Assembly: GCA_942491185.1 (NCBI GenBank)
Contig: CALOAB010000020.1
Location: 123,269 to 187,268, forward strand
Origin: SLRI01 sp942491185
GTDB lineage: Bacteria; Pseudomonadota; Alphaproteobacteria; Geminicoccales; Geminicoccaceae
DNA length: 64,000 nt
Direction of reading: 5' to 3'
The position numbers were made by a program, and so were the translations under genes. Positions 56,801-64,000 of the stretch are shown here, piece after piece (the first letter of the stretch is position 1; each line of letters opens with the position of its first letter). The notes beneath the pieces are model-generated. The model was given only the letters and a program-made list of their open reading frames with translations, was not told the DNA's origin and did no database searches.

Positions 56801-57114
56801 TCCCAATCCACGCCAAGTCCGACAAGGAGTGCGCTCATGGCAAGAGCGACGAGGATCGCGAGGCCGGGCAGCAACCAGGCTGGTGTCGCTCGATCGATGA
56901 CCGCCGCCAGCAGCAGCGATACGCCCGTGGCAATGACGGCGAGCGTCAAATAGAGTGCCGGCAGGGCATCGATGCCCTGCCGCGACAAGAAGAGCGTCGT
57001 GCCGGCCGTGTAGAGCAGCACTTTGCCGCCGCTCAGCAAGGCGGCGACGATCGCCAGACGCACGATCGGGCTGCACTGCCAAGCTGCAAGGGCTTGCGCA
57101 GGTCCGTTCAGCAC
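53899..57114 (-). CDS. NTT/MFS-like transporter fused to HEAT repeats and a cyclic-nucleotide-binding domain
   Basis: A 1071-residue protein. Residues 1 to about 430 have 10-12 hydrophobic segments and resemble NTP/NDP translocase-like (Npt) or MFS transporters (AVSNGVFEPVNATNYGAL, RTLADGIFYPLGMAFAGLVL). Residues about 440-900 are HEAT/ARM-like helical repeats (DERRLGIELIEAA, HRAAALRLMAQTVDS, DPNRVVRAAAIDVLRQE). Residues 926-1055 form a cyclic-nucleotide-binding domain (FADVPLDVLESLLHLLEDRQF, CIGETALVDPSIVAPEIRAT, with the phosphate-binding Arg in EIRAT). The start is GTG 57114. It would be a transporter or sensor whose soluble part responds to cAMP or cGMP; the cargo is unknown. A cyclase gene lies 3.7 kb away. 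Confidence 0.85.
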   Translation of the reverse strand: MLNGPAQALAAWQCSPIVRLAIVAALLSGGKVLLYTAGTTLFLSRQGIDALPALYLTLAVIATGVSLLLAAVIDRATPAWLLPGLAILVALAMSALLVGLGVDWELVPAAILIAAHVYDIVTDIVFWLLAAALLDNLRLRRHTPRLFIAIAVGGSVAGIIAERALATVAIEHLLWPVVGLVCIAVALFGKAAAGLAAAAETAPSDAGQPVESSGLVRLADLRQFLARHPFALCLALNSLLLTTVYSLTEYVAYAVYSETIQDEVELGRLLALLFAALQVAELGVLWFGAHGIVERAGPMLRNLLFPLTSLACLLALLFQPRLGWAVLAHINTEAVSNGVFEPVNATNYGALPIRVLGRARTLADGIFYPLGMAFAGLVLTFLPAADAIFRATLLAVIASLFFVALNVVIARSYLPTLLRQLRHGVAGRDRLPAQGAPVSYDADQLRRLIGGRSRDERRLGIELIEAAASRSATAMPASVVPSLIGMAPRLDDGEWVRVAQLLGHLGPQHLSAELAKAIDTDELESIELVATAHFLADLPMRQVRPAAAPGSFLAALLSLAVDRPSGEAALPGLREWLGNQAVRDRVAMVVRAGSASLLHRVVEHPLVLQHRELKTALLAALAALPANAAPGTLHPFIDDLRSSPLPQHRAAALRLMAQTVDSGAATQSDAADARFRGLLGLAWPALADPNRVVRAAAIDVLRQEPKRAIARITAGGRLSDPALPADRARGLVEFLATIGDRPARRLLRQLIGALATGAERDAVLLQRLARNGDPGLAPLRAAVLDHAQRLTELLFAGLAALGDGKRAGQLREALREVDMRLRAGTIDGLASLRHGILARRFIPLLEQLHLETGPKSDPRDEPSTQADLLALLATTGDRWLRAAVALVRAGSAAESDGQAKETTIMLPMFGPKGPALTDSSALAGMLRLKQFELFADVPLDVLESLLHLLEDRQFASGAVLQTAGQPLLHAWLVDTGGITATWPGGLRESLGPDGCIGETALVDPSIVAPEIRATSQCRVLRLHRVAFQDLAREHPVLIESLCRLLARSLTRQRSADGRARRPDPAVPSFAG

Positions 57115-57428
57115 GGGCGGGTGAGCATCGTTGGTCTCGAGCTGCGTCGATGGGCGTATTGAAGCGGGCGTCGTCGGTTACGCGCCATCCGACTCGCCGA
57201 GACGGAGCCAGATCAGGCGTGGCCGCACTCGATAATGCGACTCGTCGGCAGCGATGCCGAAACTCTGAGCCGGCGCTTGGGGTTCTGTCGGCCGAGGCTG
57301 GCCAAATTCCAGCACGAGCGATGGCTGTCGCCGATTGTGCATCCAGGGCAGTCGCGCGTGCGGTCCGGGCAGTGGTCGCAACCGTGCCGCCCTCTTCCGA
57401 CGATCGTCCAAGTCTGCCCAGGGCGCCG
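57115..57428. other. 314-base gap with no convincing gene
   Basis: Between the transporter fusion and the SET gene I find no RNA gene or repeat. A minus-strand frame of 77 codons (57178-57411, inner ATG near 57340) has moderately biased codons but no recognisable similarity, so it is not called. The stretch probably carries the promoter of the transporter gene. Confidence 0.5.
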
Positions 57429-58031
57429 CTAAGCCGTTGAAAGTGATGCCATGTGCCTGTTCTCTTTGGCCATTGAGGCCGGCACGCGCTCAATCGGCCT
57501 ATCCTCGACCGGCACGGCGAACCGACCGACGACGTCGCTGGCGAGATAGCGGCGGCGCAGCTCGGGCGGGAGGTCGCGAAACGGGCCGATCGTGCCTCGG
57601 CAATTGGCAGCACCACAGGCGCAGATCAGACACTCGGGCGTCTTGCCGATATAGGTCGAGTAGTCGTAGGTCAGCTCGTCGCCAGATGCGATATCGCTCA
57701 AGGCGATCATCCGGTAGCCCAGCGGCGTGAGTCGCAGGCCGGTGTTCGGGTTGCAGCTGTGATTGACGAGATCGTCGAGATTGCCATTCGGCAGCAGGAA
57801 GGCGTCCTCGCCGACCTGAAAGAGCTGCTCACTAAGCTCATGCCCGCGAGCCAAAGCCTCGGCGAGGGTCATCGTTCCATCGTAATAGTCGCCGTCCTCA
57901 TCGGCGATGACGGTAGCACCTCGAGCGAACGGCTTTGCGGCAAAGAGGCCGTAACCGCACTCGGCCGTGACGGCGAGATAGACGTTGAGGCACTTGACGA
58001 GCTTCTGCAGCCGCATCATCGGATCGCTCAT
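57429..58031 (-). CDS. SET-domain protein lysine methyltransferase
   Basis: A 200-residue SET protein. It has CGYGLFAAKPFARGATVI, NHSCNPNTGLR (SAM-binding), GDELTYDYSTY (catalytic Tyr) and the post-SET cysteines CLICACGAANCRG, so all catalytic elements are present. Bacterial SET proteins methylate lysines of ribosomal or DNA-binding proteins; the target here is unknown. ATG 58031 with GGAAG upstream is preferred over TTG 58043. It lies between the transporter fusion and the GGDEF-EAL gene. Confidence 0.88.
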   Translation of the reverse strand: MSDPMMRLQKLVKCLNVYLAVTAECGYGLFAAKPFARGATVIADEDGDYYDGTMTLAEALARGHELSEQLFQVGEDAFLLPNGNLDDLVNHSCNPNTGLRLTPLGYRMIALSDIASGDELTYDYSTYIGKTPECLICACGAANCRGTIGPFRDLPPELRRRYLASDVVGRFAVPVEDRPIERVPASMAKENRHMASLSTA

Positions 58032-58181
58032 TGGCGCTTCCAAGCGATGTGAAGTGTAAAGGACATTCCCAGTGGCCGCTCGTGTCCACGGGGATCGGTT
58101 GGAAGATAGACAAACTCAACCATTATGTCTATTTGTTATGAAAGATATTCACGCATAAGGTGATTTCTTCTCCGCGATGGA

Positions 58182-60710
58182 TTAGGCGACCGGCTCGCTC
58201 AGAGCCATCTCTGGGGCGAGGAAGGCATCCAGGCCGTCGATCGGCATCGGCTTTGCGAAGTAGTAGCCCTGCACCTCGTGGCATCCGACGCGCTCGAGGT
58301 AGCGCAGCTGCTCGATCGTCTCGACGCCTTCGGCACAGATCTTGATGCCGAGACTCTTGCCGATCCCGACGACGGCCTTGACGATGGCCGAGCCATTGCT
58401 GCGTCCGCCGAGATCGTTGATGAACGCGCGGTCGATCTTGATCTTGTCGAACGGGAACCGGTTGAGATAGCTCAAGCTCGAGTAGCCAGTGCCGAAGTCG
58501 TCCATCGCTATCTTGACGCCCATGTCCTTCATCCGGCGCAGATCCGCGATCACGCCCTCGGCACCGTCGACCATGACGCTCTCGGTGATTTCGATCTCGA
58601 GGCGATGCGGGTCGAGGCCGGTCTCGGACAGCACATTGCCGAGCATCGTGGCGACGCCGCCGCGCTTCAGCTGCACCGCGGAGAGATTGACGGCGAGCTC
58701 CAGGTCATCATGCTTGACCAGGGCTGTGCAGGCGGCGCGGAGCACCCATTCACCGAGCTCGTGGATCAGGCCGGTTTGCTCGGCGATGTCGATGAAGGCG
58801 AGCGGTGAGACCATGCCGCGCTCGGGGTGGTGCCAGCGGACGAGCGCCTCGACTCCGCTCACCCGCCCTGTCGGCACGTCGACCTTCGGCTGATAGAAGA
58901 CCTCGAGCTCGTGACGGACGATCGCCAGCCGCAGGTCACGCTCCAATGCCTTGCGGTCCTGCAATGCCGCATCCATCTGCCGCTCGAAGAAGCGGAAGGT
59001 GCCGCGGCTCTCGGACTTGGCGCGATCGAGCGCGATGTCGGCGCTCTGCAGCAGCCTGCCACCGATCGAGCCATCGAGCGGTATCATTGCGATGCCGATG
59101 CTCGTCGTCATCAGCACGCGCTCATCGGCGACCGTGAAGGGCTCGGCGATCGTTTCCAAGATGCGCCTCGCCAGGACCTCGACGGTGCCGACGTCGCGAA
59201 CGCCGTTCTGGATGATCACGAACTCGTCGCCGCCGATGCGCGCCAGGGTGTCGGTCTCCCTGACGCACGCCTCGAGGCGCTCGGCGACCTGGACGATCAG
59301 GGCGTCACCCGTGGCATGCCCCAGCGTGTCGTTGATCTCCTTGAACCGGTCGAGATCGACGCTCAGCAGCGCTGCCATCTCGCCGCGTCGGCTGACCACG
59401 GCGATGGCGTCATCGATCCGCTCGCCGAGCAGGCTGCGATTCGGCAGGCTGGTGAGGGCGTCGTGGCGAGACAGGAACTGGGCGCGACGCTCTGCATCGA
59501 GCTCGCGGGTGATGTCCGTAGCCGTGCCTCGAAAACCGATGAACCGTCCGGCCTTGTCGAAGCCCGGCTTGCCGGCGATGCGCAGCGTCAGACGGCCGCC
59601 ATCCGCATTATCGCAAAGGGCGAGAACGTTGCGGAAGGGTTGGGGGCGAGTCAGGGATTTCTGATAGCGTGCCCACTGCGTCGGGTTGTCACCCTGGTGA
59701 AACAGGCTGTCGAGACGTCGTCCCACGATCGCCTCGGGCGGTCGGCCCGTGAGCTGCCCGACGCGCTCGGACACGAAGACGAGATTCAGCTCGCCATCGG
59801 TCTCCCAGATCCAATCGGAGCTGGCATCCGCAACATCGCGAAATCGCGCCTGACTCTCGGCCACGGCGCGCGCGGCATGGCCGGTGTGGCGCATCACGAA
59901 AGCGCTGAAGCCACCGATAACGACGAGGGCCAGAAGCAGTGACGGGGCGATGGATCGAAGGAACTGCTGGCCGGGGCGATGCGGTTGCCAGACCAGCCGC
60001 CCGGCCATAGTGCCGTCCACGGTCGTCAGATCGAGTGCCGCCAGACCCGGCTCGTCATGCAAATCCGCAATGTGCATGTCCGAGAGCTGATAGCGCTCGG
60101 CCAGCTCCTGAAAGAACGCCTGGTCCAGGCGCTTGATGAAGACGATGACGCTCCGCTCGCCGGGAGGCAGCGTGATGTCGCCGAACTCTTCGGGTGTGAT
60201 GGCGCTGGCGCCGACAAGTGCTGTCGCACCGTCGACGATGACCAATCCCGTCTGATAGTCGGGCTCTTCCGCGCTCGACTGACGCGCCGCTGCGACCAGC
60301 TCGTCGAGCCCACCGGAGATCGTGGGCATCGCTTCCGGCGGCGCGCGCTCACCCTCGATCGCGCCATAGGTCGTGCCGCCATTGCCATCGACCACCAGGC
60401 TCAGATGAAAGCCGTGTGTCTCATAGATATAGCCGGCAACATTCGAGTCGGCCCAGTCGGGATCGATCTCGACGTGCAGATGGCGCACGGCATCGTTCCA
60501 CCAGGCGTAATCCTTGGCGACTCGGCCGACCTGGTTCTCGCGCAGCTGAAGATTGTTGCTGACGGTATTGATCGACTGGCGCCGCGCCGTCTCGTCCTCT
60601 GTCGCGGCGTTGACCGCCATCAGTCCCACCAAGACGGCGAGGCTGATCGCCATCAGCGCTGCTGTCGGTGCGATGATCCGTCGGCCTAGGCGAATATTTT
60701 CTGTCGTCAT
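58182..60710 (-). CDS. CHASE4-PAS-GGDEF-EAL c-di-GMP enzyme
   Basis: An 842-residue inner membrane protein. Transmembrane helix 1 (residues about 13-33), a periplasmic CHASE4 sensor (about 35-245; KDYAWWNDAVRH), helix 2 (SLLLALVVIGGFSAFVM) and a PAS domain (about 285-400) precede the GGDEF and EAL domains. The diguanylate cyclase site is intact (RIGGDEFVII), with an RETD inhibitory site five residues before it. The phosphodiesterase site is intact too (EALVRWHHPERG, EITESV, DDFGTGYSSL, EGVET). Both synthesis and breakdown of c-di-GMP are possible; the PAS and CHASE4 inputs would choose. It diverges from the cyclase gene. Confidence 0.95.
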   Translation of the reverse strand: MTTENIRLGRRIIAPTAALMAISLAVLVGLMAVNAATEDETARRQSINTVSNNLQLRENQVGRVAKDYAWWNDAVRHLHVEIDPDWADSNVAGYIYETHGFHLSLVVDGNGGTTYGAIEGERAPPEAMPTISGGLDELVAAARQSSAEEPDYQTGLVIVDGATALVGASAITPEEFGDITLPPGERSVIVFIKRLDQAFFQELAERYQLSDMHIADLHDEPGLAALDLTTVDGTMAGRLVWQPHRPGQQFLRSIAPSLLLALVVIGGFSAFVMRHTGHAARAVAESQARFRDVADASSDWIWETDGELNLVFVSERVGQLTGRPPEAIVGRRLDSLFHQGDNPTQWARYQKSLTRPQPFRNVLALCDNADGGRLTLRIAGKPGFDKAGRFIGFRGTATDITRELDAERRAQFLSRHDALTSLPNRSLLGERIDDAIAVVSRRGEMAALLSVDLDRFKEINDTLGHATGDALIVQVAERLEACVRETDTLARIGGDEFVIIQNGVRDVGTVEVLARRILETIAEPFTVADERVLMTTSIGIAMIPLDGSIGGRLLQSADIALDRAKSESRGTFRFFERQMDAALQDRKALERDLRLAIVRHELEVFYQPKVDVPTGRVSGVEALVRWHHPERGMVSPLAFIDIAEQTGLIHELGEWVLRAACTALVKHDDLELAVNLSAVQLKRGGVATMLGNVLSETGLDPHRLEIEITESVMVDGAEGVIADLRRMKDMGVKIAMDDFGTGYSSLSYLNRFPFDKIKIDRAFINDLGGRSNGSAIVKAVVGIGKSLGIKICAEGVETIEQLRYLERVGCHEVQGYYFAKPMPIDGLDAFLAPEMALSEPVA

Positions 60711-60869
60711 CTGTGTCGACCGTCCAGCGGCATGAACAACTCAGGCATGTCGCTGAGCATCGACCCCAGAGATGAATTAATGGTTAAGGCGCCCGTATTT
60801 CCCGCGAATTGTCGTGACTTGGGCCCATCAACTGCCAAAATCCAAGGGCAATCCGCCTGGAGGTGTCAG

Positions 60870-63800
60870 CTGACTGACGGGATCGAGCGATGGCTTACGG
60901 CGATCGGCCTCGGCAAGTATGTCGATGTCTTTGCCCAGAACGAGATCACCATCGAGGTTCTGCCGGAGCTCGCCGAGGCCGACCTCAAGGAGCTCGGCCT
61001 GCCGCTCGGGCCGCGCAAGCTGCTCCTTCGAGCGATCAGCGAGCTTGCTGATAAGCCGGCCGAACAGCCTCAGCAGGCCGACAGCGCCTCCCCGGCGATG
61101 CCCGTCGCCGCCGAGCGCCGCCAGCTCACAGTAATGTTCGTCGATCTCGTCGGCTCGACGGCGCTTTCTACGCAGCTCGACCCGGAGGAGATGGGCGATG
61201 TTCTGAGAAGCTACCAGAACGCCGTGGCCGGTGAGATCCTGCGTTTCGAAGGCCATGTCGCGAAGTTCATGGGCGACGGCGTGCTGGCCTATTTCGGCTG
61301 GCCGGTGGCGCATGAGGACGAGGCCGAGCGCGCTGTTCGGGCCGGGCTGGCGATTGTCGCGGCGGTCGGGCGGCTCAGCGCTGGCGAGGCGCCGCTCGCC
61401 TGTCGGATCGGCGTCGCGACGGGCCTGGTCGTGGTCGGCGAGCTGATCGGCGAGGGGGCGGCGCAGGAGCAGACGGTGGTCGGCGAGACGCCCAATCTGG
61501 CGGCCCGGCTGCAGGGCGTGGCCGAACCGGGCCAGGTGGTGATCACCGAGACCACGCGGCAGCTGGTCGGCGGTTCGTTCGAGCTGACGCCGCTGGCGGC
61601 GCAGTCGCTGAAAGGCCTGTCGGTGCCGGTGACGCCGTTCGCGGTGCTGGGCGAACGTGCCGCCGGCAGCCGCTTCGAGGCCAGGAGTGGTGCTGCTTTC
61701 CTGCCGATGGTCGGCCGCGACCAGGAGCTGGCGCTGCTGCTGGAGCGCTGGGGCCAGGCCAAGAGCGGCGAGGGCCAGGGCGTGCTGCTGGTCGGCGAGG
61801 CCGGCATCGGCAAGTCGCGGATCACGCGCGCCCTGCTCGACGCAATGCGGGCCGAGCCGCATGTCCGCGTCCGCTTCCAATGCTCGCCCTACCACGCCGA
61901 CAGCGCCTTCTGGCCGGTGATCCAGCAGCTGACCCGTGCGGCGGGGCTCGCCGACCAGGACACGGTCGAGCAGCGGCTCGACAAGCTCGAGGCCGTGCTC
62001 GCCAGGGCCGGCGACACGACAGCCGCACCGCTGCTCGCCGACCTGCTGGGCCTCGACGGCACCGGCCGCTATGGCAAGATCGAGCTGACCCCGCAGGCGC
62101 AGCGCACCCGCACGCTCAGGGCGCTCATCGACCAGATCCTCGGCCTCGCCCGCCAGCAGCCGGTGCTTGCTCGTGCTCGAGGATGCGCACTGGATCGACC
62201 CGACGACGCTCGAGCTCGTCGAGCAGGCGCTCGATCGCGGTGCCACCGCACCCGTCCTGCTGCTGCTGACCAGCCGGCCCGAGAACCAGCCGACGCTCGC
62301 CGGCCACCCGCACGTCACCCGCCTCACCCTCAACCGCCTCGGCCGCGCCGGCGTCGAGGCGATCGTCGAGCGGCTGAGCAGCGGCACCGTCCTGCCCGTC
62401 GAGGTCATCGACACCATCATCGCCCGCACCGACGGCGTGCCGCTGTTCGTCGAGGAGCTGACCAAGGCCGTCATCGAGTCCGGCGACGCCAGTGTGCCGG
62501 CGAGCTTGCACGATTCGCTCATGGCACGCCTCGACCGCATCCCCGAGGTCAAGGAGGTGGCCCAGATCGGGGCGGTCATCGGCCGCGAGTTCGACCATGC
62601 GGCCCTGACGGCGATCGCCGACCGGTCGCCCGACGCGCTCGATGGCGCCCTCGACCGTCTGGCTGCCGCCGAGCTGGTCTTCCGCCGCGGCACGCCGCCG
62701 GAGGCCCACTACACCTTCAAGCACGCGCTGGTGCGCGATGCCGCCTATCACTCTTTGCTCAACGAGCGCCGTCGCGGTCTGCACCGCCGCCTCGCCGATT
62801 ATCTCGAGCGCGCCAATCCGGTCGAGGCGGCGCTGCTGGCGCAGCACCGCGAGGGCGCAAACCAACAGGCCGAAGCGCTGCGCTGGTACCGTGATGCCGG
62901 CACGAGCGCCTTCGAACGCTCGGCCAACGCCGAGGCCATGGGCCACTTTCGCGCCGCGCTCCGCGTCCTCGCCCGCGTCCCCGACCTGCCAGACGCAAGA
63001 ACCCAAGAACTCGATCTCCTCCTCGCGCTGGGCCGCGCCACCACCGCCGCCAAGAGCTACGCCGCGGAAGAAGCCGACGATGCTTACCGCCGCGCCCGAT
63101 CCCTATGCGACTCGACAACGGATGCCGGGCAGCAACTGCAGCTGCTCGTCGGCGAATTCCTGCTGCACGCGAATCGTGGACGTCACCGCGAAGCCGCTCA
63201 GGTTGCCGACGCCATGCTTGCATTAGGTGTGGAAAGGAACTTCGTGGAGGCCGAGTTGCTCGGTCTGCGGACGAGCGGCATGTGCGCCCATTGGGCAGGA
63301 CAGGTCCGCCAGACGCGTACTCAATTTGAACGCCTCATTTCGTTGTGCGAAGGCCGCGATGTCTCGATGCTCGGGATGCGCTACGGGTACGATCCGTACA
63401 TTGGTGGTATGGCGTTTTACAGCCACAGTCTGGCCGTATCGGGCTATCTTGTCCAAGCCGCAAAGGTCGGTCGTCGCACGATGCAACTTGCCCAACAAAT
63501 CGACCATTTGCATAGTCGCGGACTCGGCGGCGTAGGTTGCTGCTTCGGCGCCAGGGTCGGCCGGCGCTACCACGAGCTGCTCGAATGGTCGCAAGCGACG
63601 CGCGAGCTGGCCGAAGAGCAGGGCTTTGAACTCATCCAGGCACTCGCAACGATGCTCGAAGCGTCCGCACGCGTCTCACTCGGCGAAGACGCCGAATCCG
63701 CCAACGCCCTGGCATTGAGCGGCTTTACTGCCTGGGAAGCGACCGGCACTGTTCTCGTTCGTCCGCTCTATCTGCTAATTCTCGCCGAATGTGCTGTTGC

Positions 63801-64000
63801 CGCAGGTGACGACAAAGCGGCCGCGCAGCGACTCACCGAGGCGCTTGCGGACAGCGAGCGACCCGGTGACCGCCTCCACGTTGCCGAGGTCCATCGCCAG
63901 ATTGCGGTGCTCGCCGTGCAACGCGGCGGTCCGCAGGCGGCCGAGCGCCACCTCGAGACCGCGCTCGAGATCAGCCGACAGCAAGAGGCCAAGCTCTGGG
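60870..64000 (+). pseudogene. SAM-domain class III adenylate cyclase with AAA and TPR modules, frameshifted, 3' end off the window
   Basis: Order of domains: SAM (IERWLTAIGLGKYVDVFAQNEI), class III cyclase (from about residue 85), AAA ATPase (VGEAGIGKSRITRALL) and TPR helices to the edge. Cyclase residues are intact: metal Asp in MFVDLVGST and KFMGDGVLAYFG, adenine Lys in HVAKFMGD, and Asn/Arg in NLAARLQ. A frame break at GTGCTTGCTCGTG (62,164-62,176) has one extra T; removing it gives PVLLVLEDAHWIDPTTLELVEQA and an open frame to 64000. The start is probably CTG 60870 (GGAGG 6 bases upstream), because ATG 60732 lies only 21 bases from the divergent gene. Codon bias weakens after about 63,180. 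The break may be a sequencing error. Confidence 0.82.

Overview
The window is GC-rich chromosomal DNA from an alphaproteobacterium, most likely a poorly characterised member of the Rhodospirillales/Geminicoccales grade. This placement is inferred from gene order (bamD-recN-ligA, plsY-dprA-topA-rnr, hisC-tyrC with a gamma-glutamylcyclotransferase, ftsE-ftsX), from an alphaproteobacterial-type LexA box (GTTC-N7-GTTC) and from a SAM-II riboswitch in front of metA. I see no rRNA, tRNA, CRISPR array, prophage or intact insertion sequence. Genes are dense, often joined by ATGA/GTGA overlaps, and many start at GTG or TTG.

Layout. (1) 1-5.5 kb, minus: a purine ring catabolism operon, with a fused allantoinase/OHCU decarboxylase, allantoicase, ureidoglycolate lyase, an NCS2 purine permease and an 8-oxoguanine deaminase that runs off the left edge. 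(2) 5.7-14.5 kb: a CLC-type chloride channel interrupted by a frameshift, an orphan periplasmic binding protein, a large MscS-type channel, an S9 peptidase and an acyltransferase-3 membrane protein. (3) 14.7-20.7 kb, plus: an SOS-box-controlled PA0069-type radical SAM protein, radA, cvpA-purF, a frameshifted SDR and a MAPEG protein. (4) 20.7-25.3 kb: an L,D-transpeptidase, a GST, two small envelope-type proteins separated by a MITE-like element, and a tandem universal stress protein. (5) 25.5-33 kb, plus: a CYTH-CHAD protein translationally coupled to a ParA-like ATPase, then bamD-recN-ligA and a PGPGW-type membrane protein. (6) 33-42.3 kb, minus: plsY, dprA, topA, rnr, an MFS transporter, a sulfotransferase and a stray ccoS. 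(7) 42.5-50.3 kb: ChaC, gloB, a methyltransferase, metA with its riboswitch, then an aromatic (arogenate/tyrosine) operon ending in a second gamma-glutamylcyclotransferase. (8) 50.4-53.7 kb: ftsX-ftsE, diverging from a zinc-ribbon DUF3426 protein and tadA. (9) 53.9-64 kb, a signalling block: a 1071-residue nucleotide-transporter-like/HEAT-repeat/cyclic-nucleotide-binding fusion, a SET-domain protein, a CHASE4-PAS-GGDEF-EAL enzyme, and a SAM-cyclase-AAA-TPR protein that runs off the right edge.

How the parts fit. Region 1 would take OHCU to glyoxylate and urea and feed it with purine uptake and 8-oxoguanine deamination. Region 7 joins chorismate mutase, an aminotransferase and a prephenate/arogenate dehydrogenase into a tyrosine branch. 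Region 9 places a candidate cAMP producer, a c-di-GMP enzyme and a cyclic-nucleotide-gated transporter within 10 kb. The CHAD-ParA pair in region 5 could position polyphosphate granules; this is a hypothesis.

Four otherwise well-conserved genes contain single-base frame breaks (about 6,645; 11,080-11,125; 19,560 and 19,887; 62,167). This suggests residual indel errors in the assembly at least as much as real decay.
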